Part shown: one piece after another, positions 1 to 7,074 of the stretch
How positions within the stretch are numbered: position 1 is the first letter of the stretch
Layout of the letters: the number at the start of each line of letters is the position of its first letter
NCBI GenBank assembly: GCA_030834895.1
Contig: JAUQXA010000064.1
Location: 124,001 to 188,000 of the forward strand
Reading direction: 5' to 3'
Length of the DNA stretch: 64,000 nucleotides
Origin: Anaerolineales bacterium
GTDB taxonomy: Bacteria > Chloroflexota > Anaerolineae > Anaerolineales > Villigracilaceae
The notes under the pieces: generated by a model
Told to the model about the DNA's origin: nothing
Databases searched by the model: none
The model's input: only the letters and a program-made list of their open reading frames with translations
Program-made: the position numbers and the translations under genes

Positions 1-1
1 C

Positions 2-934
2 CGTCTTTTGGATTTCCTCATGCGCAACAACATTCAAGAGCATTACCTCAAGGATGCTTATCAAAAAACCTGGTTGGTTCGCGTGGATCTAAACCGGATG
101 CCGATCTCTGATAATTGGGGATTTTATTTCTTTGAATTACTTCTAAGTTCCATAGCTCTCTGCTGTATCGGCAGGGAGGACATTGATGACGAGGTGATGA
201 AAGAACTTGTCGATCTCGATTCCAAAGTGATCGAGAGGCGGGATACATTATGCGCGTTGAGATTTTTTGAGTGGGAAGTGAGCAAGATTTGTCAGAAATA
301 TGATATCAAACTGTGTTTCCTTTTTGACGAGTTTGATGAAGCATATCGCAGGATGCCCCGTGAAGTGTTCGCCCAGCTGAGGGCCGTTCGCGATGCGAAT
401 AAAAGCCGATTATTATATGGGATGTTTTTACGGGTGTCTCCAAAGAAATTAAGAACGGAGAATGACAACGAGAGTTTTTATGAGCTGGTTGCGCGCAATG
501 TGATTGGAATTGGACCCTATACCCGGGTGGATATAATCGATGTCATTCAAAACTTGGAAAAAGAATGGGATATAAAATTAACGCCTGAAGAGAGAGAGAG
601 AATCACGTCGGCAAGCGGCGGGCATCCTGGGATGGTTAAGGTTTTATTAAGTCTTGTTAAAGACCCGCTGCATGCGCAGAAGCTGGACGATCAGAATTGG
701 TTAAGCTGGTTTTCCAAACAGGAAACCATCCTTGAGGAATGCGAAAAGATCTGGTATGGATTGGAGGATGATGAGAAGTCAACCCTGCTGGCTCCATTTC
801 AAGGCGGGAATATAAATAGCTCAGCGGCCCATCTGCTGGCAATCAAAGGTATTTTACAAAAATCAGATACTGGTGGAAAGGTTTTTAGCCCGTTATTTGA
901 GCAATATCTCAGAAGCGGACTTGCCAAAGTCTAG
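2..934 (+). CDS. STAND/AAA-like ATPase, C-terminal part (cut by window edge)
   Basis: The frame is open to the left edge, so the N-terminus, including any Walker A loop, lies outside. The visible 308+ residues contain a strong Walker B segment (LCFLFDEFDE, about residue 103) and a downstream SGGHPG motif typical of Orc1/AAA_16 and STAND-type P-loop ATPases. No DNA-binding or effector domain is seen in the remaining C-terminus. It converges on the HD-domain gene at 971-1525. GC is lower than in the housekeeping genes nearby, in keeping with accessory DNA. A role as signalling or conflict ATPase is inferred; the ATPase fold is the safer call. Confidence 0.7.
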   Translation, partial: RLLDFLMRNNIQEHYLKDAYQKTWLVRVDLNRMPISDNWGFYFFELLLSSIALCCIGREDIDDEVMKELVDLDSKVIERRDTLCALRFFEWEVSKICQKYDIKLCFLFDEFDEAYRRMPREVFAQLRAVRDANKSRLLYGMFLRVSPKKLRTENDNESFYELVARNVIGIGPYTRVDIIDVIQNLEKEWDIKLTPEERERITSASGGHPGMVKVLLSLVKDPLHAQKLDDQNWLSWFSKQETILEECEKIWYGLEDDEKSTLLAPFQGGNINSSAAHLLAIKGILQKSDTGGKVFSPLFEQYLRSGLAKV

Positions 935-970
935 CAAGTAACGAGCGAAACAATTATGGTGCTATATATC

Positions 971-1525
971 CTACCGGTCAAGCACCCAAGATGAGTCGAC
1001 TTTTGTTGTTTTATATTTTTGCACCATGTCTATGAACCAGCGAATTTTCTCCGGGTCCTTCCCGGCGGTACAGCCGTCGATGATGATGAACATCAGGAAC
1101 AGGTCCCAGTTTTGGATGGTGTCCAGAAGCGCTTGAAGGCGTTTCTGATCCAGTTCTCCGGCCTTTGCATATCCCCGCCATAGCTTGTAATTTTCATCGT
1201 GGAATTGGACCATGTTCAAAAGGTCGGTGTCATCAGTAAATTTACTTGCAAACTCCCTGGCGATATATGCATGGTTCTGGGGATGGGTTGGAGAAAGTCC
1301 CCTTTTTGCCTCCGCTTTGAACAGATCGTGCACGTGGATGAGAAACTTGAGTTTCCAGTAATCGCCTTCCGAGATACCCCTTTTCGCCAGAATTTCCAGG
1401 TTGGATTCCAGATCGGTGATGTGGAATTTGATCTTTCCCTCCGGATGAGCTTCGTCAGCCGGTTCATATTCAATGTTTTTCTGGTAGCGGGGATCGGCTT
1501 TTACTAACTCTAGGATTTCCTTCAT
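971..1525 (-). CDS. HD-domain-like hypothetical protein
   Basis: 184 residues. The spacing of H64/H66-D67, H85 and H109-D110 (HVHD, NHAY, FHDEN), followed by a hydrophobic FLMFIIIDG segment, resembles the metal-binding core of HD-superfamily phosphohydrolases. I do not recognise a named family. No signal peptide or membrane helix. A perfect TATAAT lies only 7 bases before the ATG (1533-1538), leaving no room for a ribosome site and suggesting a leaderless message. Upstream lies the terminator of the lipoprotein gene. Substrate unknown; nucleotide hydrolysis would be a guess. Confidence 0.65.
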   Translation of the reverse strand: MKEILELVKADPRYQKNIEYEPADEAHPEGKIKFHITDLESNLEILAKRGISEGDYWKLKFLIHVHDLFKAEAKRGLSPTHPQNHAYIAREFASKFTDDTDLLNMVQFHDENYKLWRGYAKAGELDQKRLQALLDTIQNWDLFLMFIIIDGCTAGKDPEKIRWFIDMVQKYKTTKVDSSWVLDR

Positions 1526-1532
1526 GGATTTG

Positions 1533-1538
1533 ATTATA
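1533..1538 (-). promoter_or_regulatory. -10 box, leaderless-type promoter
   Basis: TATAAT on the minus strand ends 7 bases before the ATG of the HD-domain gene. Transcription would start at or next to the start codon. No clear -35 was found. Confidence 0.45.
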
Positions 1539-1560
1539 CAACACGGGCCGGGCTTTTTGA

Positions 1561-1604
1561 AACGAAGACTCCCGGCGAACTGATTCTCGCCGAGAGTCTT
1601 CGTT
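1561..1604 (-). terminator. Hairpin terminator after lipoprotein gene
   Basis: Arms AACGAAGACTC (1561-1571) and GAGTCTTCGTT (1594-1604) with an inner CGGCGA/TCGCCG pairing. It lies just past the stop of the leftward lipoprotein gene. The T-run is short, so efficiency is uncertain. Confidence 0.6.
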
Positions 1605-1636
1605 ATTCTAAAGATTTGTCGTTGATTGGTGACGTT

Positions 1637-2119
1637 TCATTGCTTTGCCACATTCCATGTCATGGTGACCGACTCGGGCGTGATGCTGATGGACTGTAGG
1701 GTTGAATTTTCACTCCTCCCTCCAATGTTGGACAGACGATTGGCGATGGTCTGGTTCCAGTGATCGACGCGGTTTTGCTCGATGGCGATGTTGTCAAGTT
1801 TGGCGTCTGTGACCGAGGCAACCAGTTGACCATTGCTCACGGACAAATCAAGCCGGAAGGTGAGCGAATCTGTCTTGCTGGCGTCGTTCAACCGCTGACG
1901 TTCCCCCGAAACAAGCACGTAGCCCGTTTGCAGGGAAACGGTCACATTTTTCACCAGCGGATCGGCGATGGAGGAGGTGATGTCCTCCTGTAATTCCTGC
2001 TGGGTGATGGATGTTGTCACGACGAGGGATCCATCGCCATTGCGGGTAATGTTCCTTTGGCAGGCGCTGACCAGTAAAACGATAAGGAAGAGCAGGGGCA
2101 GTTTGGATAGTTTTTTCAT
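1637..2119 (-). CDS. Lipoprotein of unknown function
   Basis: 160 residues starting with a type II signal peptide: Lys-rich start, hydrophobic core, lipobox LVSAC with the lipidated Cys at position 20. The mature part is polar, rich in Ser, Thr and Asn with alternating hydrophobic residues, suggesting a beta-rich extracytoplasmic domain anchored to the outer face of the membrane. TAGGAGTG before the ATG is a good ribosome site, and a minus-strand TATAAT lies at 2144-2149. It is divergent from the TIR-chaperone gene. No family recognised. Confidence 0.75.
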   Translation of the reverse strand: MKKLSKLPLLFLIVLLVSACQRNITRNGDGSLVVTTSITQQELQEDITSSIADPLVKNVTVSLQTGYVLVSGERQRLNDASKTDSLTFRLDLSVSNGQLVASVTDAKLDNIAIEQNRVDHWNQTIANRLSNIGGRSENSTLQSISITPESVTMTWNVAKQ

Positions 2120-2216
2120 TTTTCACTCCTAAATTTTTCCCCGATTATATAAATGGGGTACGAACTCTTGATTGGCGCGGTGTAAAATCTTTGTAAATTA
2201 AAGAGGGGATTGGCTG

Positions 2217-2222
2217 TATAAT
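2217..2222 (+). promoter_or_regulatory. -10 box for TIR-chaperone gene
   Basis: A perfect TATAAT lies 32 bases before the ATG at 2255. TTGTAA at 2191-2196 is a possible -35 at a wide 20-base spacing. A GGGGATTCCCCC palindrome lies in the leader directly before the start codon. Confidence 0.45.
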
Positions 2223-2254
2223 TTGCATATTACACAGAAACGGGGATTCCCCCA

Positions 2255-3931
2255 ATGACCGAAACCCGCCGAAGGCTCCGCGTTTTCCTCTGTCACTCCT
2301 CGCAAGACAAACCCATTGTCCGCGAGTTGTATCGACGACTCCTTGCCGAAGGCTGGATTGATCCCTGGTTGGATGAAGAAAAACTTCTCCCAGGACAAGA
2401 TTGGGACCTGGAAATCGAGAAAGCCGCAGAAGCTGCTGATGTGGTAATTGTGTGCTTATCGGCTAATTCGGTAAATAAGGAGGGTTATGTACAACGGGAA
2501 TTGCGCTTTGTTTTAGATATTGCACTTACTAAGCCAGACGAGACAATATTTGTTATTCCGTTGCGCTTAGAAGATTGCCAACCTCCTCGTCGCCTTCGTG
2601 GATGGCAGTATGCTGATTACTTTCCCCCTGAGCGCAGACAATGGTCTTATCAACGTTTGCAACAATCTTTGAAAATACGGCTAGAACAAAGAGTCTTGCG
2701 TGACACAAAAAATGTAATTAGAGCGAAAGAGGAGATGGCTGATTTCAAAGAGGTTTTTCCCAGTAAAGAAATTCTACCTAACAAAAACACCCAAAATGTA
2801 ACAGGTAAGGAACCAATTGCGCATTCGGCGGCTGGAACGCCAATGGCTTCTCCTGCATCGTCGGTATATAAACTCTCAACAATTTGTGTGGAAACGGCGG
2901 GCGGAGTCTCAACACCGATCTATTATAAAGGCGACCCTGTGCCATTCAAAAAAAGTGTAGTTTTTTCAACGGCAGAGGATAACCAAAAGAAAGTCGAAGT
3001 TCATTTGCTGCTAGGAGAGAATAGGATGGCGAGAGACAATGTGTCTCTTGGAAAGTACGTTCTTGATGGAATTCCCCCTGCTTCAAAAGGAGTTCCTCAA
3101 ATTCAAATCCAGTTTGAACTCGATAAGGATCTTAACTTAAGTATCACAGCAACCGAAAAATCCACCGGCCGAGTAAAGTATTTAGGTGATATAAGTTTAA
3201 CCGATTATTCTTCTCCACCCGTGAAGGATCCGTTGCCCCCGGTATCGCATAATTCTTCTGTTGAAGGGTTGTCTAATAAAGGTGACTTCAATTGGAATGA
3301 TTGGATTCGGCAGGAGGGCTCGGGACAAGATGTCGGTGGAAACGCCGAAGACGCTTTTGCGGGTGGAGGCTTTTCTGATTTCTTCAAAGCCATCTTTGGC
3401 GAGACCATGCATTCATCTGCGCGCAATCAGGCTGTAAAACAACAATACGAACGGAGGGTAGACATCACTTTTCAGGAGGCATGTGAAGGTACTGAGCGTA
3501 TGTTACAAGTCAATGATCGCAAGCTGACTGTGCGAATTCCTGCTGGGGTGAAGACAGGATCAAAGATTCGGTTGGCTGGTGCGGGACCAGAAGGACTCGA
3601 TCTTTTCCTTGTTGTTGAAGTTCAACCGCACCCATTTTTTACTAGAATCGATTCGGATTTATATATGCGATATCCCATCTCCGAAGAACTAGCATTTTAT
3701 GGGGGGGAATTGCAAGTACCGGTAATAGAGAGAGGTAAGTCTATGTATATAGCAATACCACCAAACACAAAAGACAAGCAAGTATTTAAATTTGCAAGTA
3801 GAGGAATAGTAAATTTAAAGGATGCTACTGAGCATGGAGATTTTTATCTAACGATAGATACTTATGATCCTCAAAACGTACCTCCACGATTTCAAAGGGT
3901 TTTAGAGATTATTAATGACCACATGAAATAA
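2255..3931 (+). CDS. TIR domain fused to Hsp70 substrate-binding and DnaJ C-terminal domains
   Basis: 558 residues, apparently three modules. Residues 7-145 are a TIR domain: RVFLCHSSQDK opening strand, WLDEEKLLPG, VVIVCLSANS, and E82 at the usual NADase catalytic Glu position. Residues about 205-325 match the Hsp70/DnaK beta substrate-binding domain (VETAGGVSTPI, KKSVVFSTAEDNQ, LDGIPPASKGVPQI). Residues about 345-385 look like the G/F linker of a CbpA-type DnaJ (GGGFSDFFKAIFG), and 398-555 are the DnaJ C-terminal peptide-binding domains (FQEACEGTER, VRIPAGVKTGSKIRLAGAGPEG, VQPHPFF). The Hsp70 ATPase, the J domain with HPD, the zinc finger and the Hsp70 lid are all absent. It stands alone with its own promoter; GC falls clearly after the TIR part. 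A TIR effector that reads unfolded or foreign protein is inference. Confidence 0.93.
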   Translation: MTETRRRLRVFLCHSSQDKPIVRELYRRLLAEGWIDPWLDEEKLLPGQDWDLEIEKAAEAADVVIVCLSANSVNKEGYVQRELRFVLDIALTKPDETIFVIPLRLEDCQPPRRLRGWQYADYFPPERRQWSYQRLQQSLKIRLEQRVLRDTKNVIRAKEEMADFKEVFPSKEILPNKNTQNVTGKEPIAHSAAGTPMASPASSVYKLSTICVETAGGVSTPIYYKGDPVPFKKSVVFSTAEDNQKKVEVHLLLGENRMARDNVSLGKYVLDGIPPASKGVPQIQIQFELDKDLNLSITATEKSTGRVKYLGDISLTDYSSPPVKDPLPPVSHNSSVEGLSNKGDFNWNDWIRQEGSGQDVGGNAEDAFAGGGFSDFFKAIFGETMHSSARNQAVKQQYERRVDITFQEACEGTERMLQVNDRKLTVRIPAGVKTGSKIRLAGAGPEGLDLFLVVEVQPHPFFTRIDSDLYMRYPISEELAFYGGELQVPVIERGKSMYIAIPPNTKDKQVFKFASRGIVNLKDATEHGDFYLTIDTYDPQNVPPRFQRVLEIINDHMK

Positions 3932-4018
3932 TATAAGAGTATGCTCTTTCTATGTGCGACAAAGTTGGCTGGTTATCTTTATCTCAGGTTGCATCAATAG
4001 TTTTCTTATTGCGCTCTT

Positions 4019-4666
4019 TTACCTTGTACTTGGTTTCCTCACAAACAAATACGCTCGCCGACTGGGGTATTCCACTTCGGGATTTGGCTCACGCACCAGC
4101 GTTTCCAATATTTCAAAGCCAGTCTCTTTCAACCAATTTCCCATTTCAGTGGGCTGGTAGAAGGCAAAGTCCAGGTTAACGGGTTTCTCGTACCATTCAT
4201 CAAGGTGGGTGATTTCCGTCCCGATGTGAAAGGTGAGCAGCAAAACTCCGCCCGGCTTGAGCACGCGTTTCATCTCGTGGAGAGCGCCCGCGATCTGTCC
4301 GCGGGGGATGTGGATAATGCAGTAAAAGGCAGCAATCCCGGCCCACGAGTTGTCCGCATCGGGCAGGGCAAGCATGTTCCCCTGATGGAAATGGATTTCG
4401 GGGTTTAGTCGTGTCGCTTCCGCCACCATTTGCGGTGACAGGTCAACGCCGAGGGTTTGCACTCCCTGACGGTGAAGGTAGCGGGCAAGCTGTCCCGGCC
4501 CGCAGCCAAGGTCGCAGATGGGACCCAGGTCCCCGACCTCATGTGCCAGCCTGTCGAGACAGTCACGGTCAAAGGGCTTGTAGTCCATCTCGTCCTTGAA
4601 CTTTTCGGCGTAATCATGTGCGACGGTGTCGTAACCGTGTTGGGTGTTTTGGATGAATTCGTTCAT
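4019..4666 (-). CDS. Class I SAM-dependent methyltransferase
   Basis: 215 residues. Motif I DLGCGPG lies at 52-58, followed by the GVDLSPQMV acidic loop and KPGGVLLLTFH, the standard UbiE/Methyltransf_11 arrangement. Soluble, no signal. The ATG has a GAGGA ribosome site. Substrate cannot be read from the sequence. It converges on the TIR-chaperone gene, and a palindromic repeat separates it from metG. Confidence 0.88.
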   Translation of the reverse strand: MNEFIQNTQHGYDTVAHDYAEKFKDEMDYKPFDRDCLDRLAHEVGDLGPICDLGCGPGQLARYLHRQGVQTLGVDLSPQMVAEATRLNPEIHFHQGNMLALPDADNSWAGIAAFYCIIHIPRGQIAGALHEMKRVLKPGGVLLLTFHIGTEITHLDEWYEKPVNLDFAFYQPTEMGNWLKETGFEILETLVREPNPEVEYPSRRAYLFVRKPSTR

Positions 4667-4698
4667 TTATATTCCTCGAAACTTTACTCAAAAATAGT

Positions 4699-4783
4699 GT
4701 GTCACTCTGAGGGAGCGTTCGTTGCGACCGAAGAGTCTCGTATATATGTAATTGAGACCCTTCGCTTTCGCTCAGGGTGACAC
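4699..4783. repeat. Dispersed palindromic repeat, GTGTCACTCTGAG family
   Basis: Ends GTGTCACTCTGAG (4699-4711) and CTCAGGGTGACAC (4771-4783) are inverted with one mismatch. A related 88-base element lies at 44166-44253. No open frame of its own. Confidence 0.7.
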
Positions 4784-4792
4784 TCTGATAAG

Positions 4793-4824
4793 AAAACAGG
4801 ATGCCTCAACGACATCCTGTTTTT
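4793..4824 (-). terminator. metG terminator
   Basis: Perfect arms AAAACAGGATG (4793-4803) and CATCCTGTTTT (4813-4823) immediately after the metG stop, with a T-rich run on the minus strand. Confidence 0.85.
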
Positions 4825-4826
4825 GA

Positions 4827-6683
4827 TTACTTGCCCAGTCTGGAACGTTCCTCTTCTGCGACGCTCGGTTCCAACTTCTTGAACAGCGGAGCGGGCTGAT
4901 TTAACTTCTGCCCCGGCTGGAGTTCGCTCGGTTTCCATGGCGCCCTGAGTGTAGTCGAAGGGCGATACCGCAAAACCAAATGCTTACCGAGCGAGTCCTT
5001 CACGGTTTCAGTGTATTGCTCGCCGAAGAGTGGGGTCCCATAGCCGAAGAAGCCGTGCAGCTTTTCACAGGTGAACGGCAGGAAGGGGGCAAACATCACC
5101 TTGAGCGAGTCAATGGCTTTGAGGGCGGTGTAGACGGTCTTTGCGGCGCCCTCCTTGTCGGTCTTGACTGCGCTCCATGGCGCATTGACATCCAAATACT
5201 GGTTGACCACGGTGGCGAGTTTCATCGTCTCGGAGAGAGCGGAGCGCAGGTGCACCGCTTCGAGTTCCGCCCCGACAACGTTGAATCCGTTTTCGATGGT
5301 CTTCAACAATTCAATATCCACATCTCGTAGGGGCGCGGTCTCCGCGCCCTTTTGTCCGTCTGCGCCCTCGGGCGGGATGACCCCGCCCCTACCCATATCT
5401 TCCAATGATGGCACGTGCCCATCCCAATGCTTGTAACAAAACGACAGCACGCGATTGGCGAGGTTGCCCCAGGTGGCGACCAGTTCGTTGTTGTTGCGCG
5501 CCACGAACTCCGCCCAATCCCAATCGCTGTCCTTGGCTTCGGGCATGTTCACCGTCAGGTAGTAGCGGATGGCGTCGGGGTCGAAACGGGTCAGGGCGTC
5601 GCGTCCCCAAACCGCCCAGTTGCGCGAACCGCTGATCTTCTTTCCTTCGAGGTTCATGAACTGGTTGGCGGGCACGTCGTACGGCAGAATCAGCGGGACT
5701 TCCTCGCCCGCAAAAATCTCCATGAACGCGCTGCCGACTCCCATCAACTCGGCGGGCCAGAGCGAGGTGTGGAAGAAGATGTTGTCCTTGCCGATGAAGT
5801 GGAACTGCTTCGCCTGCGGGTTGATCCACCAATCGCGCCAGGCTTCGCCATTACCCGACACCTGACTCCACTCGATGGGAGCGGAGAGATAGCCGATGAC
5901 CGCCTCGAACCAGACGTAGAGGCATTTGCCGTCCCAACCTTCGACGGGGACAGGGATGCCCCAGTCTAGGTCGCGGGTGATGGCGCGGGGCTTGAGTCCC
6001 TCGGCTTCAATCTTTCGCAGGGATTCACCAAGCACGGTATCGCGCATGTACGCGGTGCGATCCTGCAAATATTTCTTGACATCGGGTTCGAGTTTCGAGA
6101 GGTCAATGAAATAATGCTCGGTCTCGCGCAGTTCGGGCGATGATGTATCGCCTTCGACCTTCGACTTCGGGTTGACCAGCTTCGCAGGGTCGAGGACGTT
6201 GCCGCAGGCGTCGCACTGGTCGGAGCGCGCGCCTTCGGTGCCGCAAATATAGCAGGTCCCTTCGATGTAGCGGTCAGGGAGGAAGCGGTTCAGTCCCGGC
6301 GAGAACCATTGCGGCTCCACCTTGGTGAAAAGGAGACCATTCTTTTGCAGCGCGAGGAACATGCTCTGTGAAACCTTGAAGTGATTTTCGCTGTGAGTGG
6401 TGGTGTAAAGATCGTAGGAGATGCCGATCTTCTGGAACAGGTCAATGAAGCCTTCGTGGTAGAACTTGTACACTTCCTCGACCGGCTTGCCGAGCTTGTC
6501 CGCGCTCATGGTGACGGGCGTGCCGTGCGAGTCGGTGCCGGTGATCATCAGCACCTTGTTCCCTTTTAAACGGTGATAGCGTGCGGCAATGTCCCCGGGT
6601 AAGTGAGACCCGGTCAGGTTCCCGACGTGGATTTCAGCGTTGGCATAAGGCCAGGCGACGGCAATGAGAATGTTTTCGGACAT
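4827..6683 (-). CDS. metG: Methionyl-tRNA synthetase
   Basis: 618 residues from ATG 6683, which follows GAGGAAAA; a TTG at 6701 would add six residues but spoils the ribosome site. Class Ia synthetase charging tRNA-Met. It shows HVGN in place of HIGH (19-22), the knuckle Cys pairs C144/C147 and C157/C160, and a KISGS variant of KMSKS (349-353) followed by RNWAVW, as in several non-proteobacterial MetRS. Two stretches are palindromic repeats inserted in frame: about residues 431-453 (66 bp) and RPSTTLRA at 574-581 (24 bp). No C-terminal EMAP/Trbp111 domain is present. A strong terminator follows. Confidence 0.97.
   Translation of the reverse strand: MSENILIAVAWPYANAEIHVGNLTGSHLPGDIAARYHRLKGNKVLMITGTDSHGTPVTMSADKLGKPVEEVYKFYHEGFIDLFQKIGISYDLYTTTHSENHFKVSQSMFLALQKNGLLFTKVEPQWFSPGLNRFLPDRYIEGTCYICGTEGARSDQCDACGNVLDPAKLVNPKSKVEGDTSSPELRETEHYFIDLSKLEPDVKKYLQDRTAYMRDTVLGESLRKIEAEGLKPRAITRDLDWGIPVPVEGWDGKCLYVWFEAVIGYLSAPIEWSQVSGNGEAWRDWWINPQAKQFHFIGKDNIFFHTSLWPAELMGVGSAFMEIFAGEEVPLILPYDVPANQFMNLEGKKISGSRNWAVWGRDALTRFDPDAIRYYLTVNMPEAKDSDWDWAEFVARNNNELVATWGNLANRVLSFCYKHWDGHVPSLEDMGRGGVIPPEGADGQKGAETAPLRDVDIELLKTIENGFNVVGAELEAVHLRSALSETMKLATVVNQYLDVNAPWSAVKTDKEGAAKTVYTALKAIDSLKVMFAPFLPFTCEKLHGFFGYGTPLFGEQYTETVKDSLGKHLVLRYRPSTTLRAPWKPSELQPGQKLNQPAPLFKKLEPSVAEEERSRLGK
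4941..4964 (-). repeat. In-frame palindromic repeat inside metG (24 bp)
   Basis: Inverted ends CGCCCT/AGGGCG. It encodes exactly eight codons, RPSTTLRA, near the C-terminus. The same core (CTTCGACT..CTCAG) forms the intergenic element at 29463-29514. Confidence 0.75.
5327..5392 (-). repeat. In-frame palindromic repeat inside metG (66 bp)
   Basis: Perfect 9-base terminal inverted repeats GTAGGGGCG (5327-5335) and CGCCCCTAC (5384-5392), with internal hairpins GGCGCGG/CCGCGCC and GGGCGGG/CCCGCCC. Length is a multiple of three, and it adds a Gly/Pro-rich loop between the catalytic and anticodon-binding parts of MetRS. A sibling lies at 35019-35047. Confidence 0.8.
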
Positions 6684-6711
6684 GAGATTTTCCTCGTTCA
6701 AAATTTGTGAC

Positions 6712-6763
6712 GACGATAGACCATGGACGATAGACGATGATGACGGGTTTATGGTCTATCGTC
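6712..6763. repeat. Palindromic repeat upstream of metG
   Basis: Perfect 13-base arms GACGATAGACCAT (6712-6724) and ATGGTCTATCGTC (6751-6763), with extra imperfect copies of GACGATAGACGATG between them. It sits in the metG leader region; function unknown. Confidence 0.65.
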
Positions 6764-6794
6764 CATCGTCGGTGGTCACCGGAAGAATACAAAC

Positions 6795-6830
6795 AAAACG
6801 GACTGCCCGCATGATGGACAGCCCGTTTTT
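6795..6830 (-). terminator. Hairpin terminator in metG-uvrB gap
   Basis: Arms 6795-6808 and 6816-6829 pair over 14 bases with two G-T positions, with T-runs on both sides. No large gene ends here; on the minus strand it follows a 33-codon frame at 6849-6950. Confidence 0.6.
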
Positions 6831-6848
6831 CGTTTCAGGTATGCAGAC

Positions 6849-6950
6849 CTAACGTGCTCTCCAATCGGCGCGGCAAAACATTTCCACGCGAAGCGGCATG
6901 GACATGGCCATGGTATCTGTCACCATTGGAAAGTAAAGTCTGGCTTTCAT
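6849..6950 (-). CDS. Possible 33-residue leaderless small protein or small RNA
   Basis: A short frame (MKARLYFPMV.. ending RADWRAR) lies between a promoter-like pair and a terminator. TTGCAA (6981-6986), a 17-base spacer and TAAACT (6958-6963) precede the ATG by 7 bases; the stop is 19 bases before the hairpin at 6795-6830. There is no ribosome site. It could equally be a non-coding transcript or chance. No similarity recognised. Confidence 0.25.
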   Translation of the reverse strand: MKARLYFPMVTDTMAMSMPLRVEMFCRADWRAR

Positions 6951-7074
6951 GGTGTGAAGTTTACTATGTCTCGTTATAGGTTGCAAGGCGAACTCAAATT
7001 CTTCTTCGCTGGTCTTTCCTCCGCCTTTCGGGTAAAATAGAACAGGCGTTCCCCTAATCGACAAGAAGAAAAAT

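Noticed and set aside
3954..4160. Short frame encoding a hydrophobic 68-residue peptide after the TIR-chaperone gene
   Set aside because: Most of it is antisense to the methyltransferase C-terminus, there is no ribosome site, and the second half looks random.
4827..6683. KISGS instead of KMSKS as sign of a dead MetRS
   Set aside because: KISxSRNWAVW-type variants occur in functional MetRS of other phyla, and all other motifs are present.
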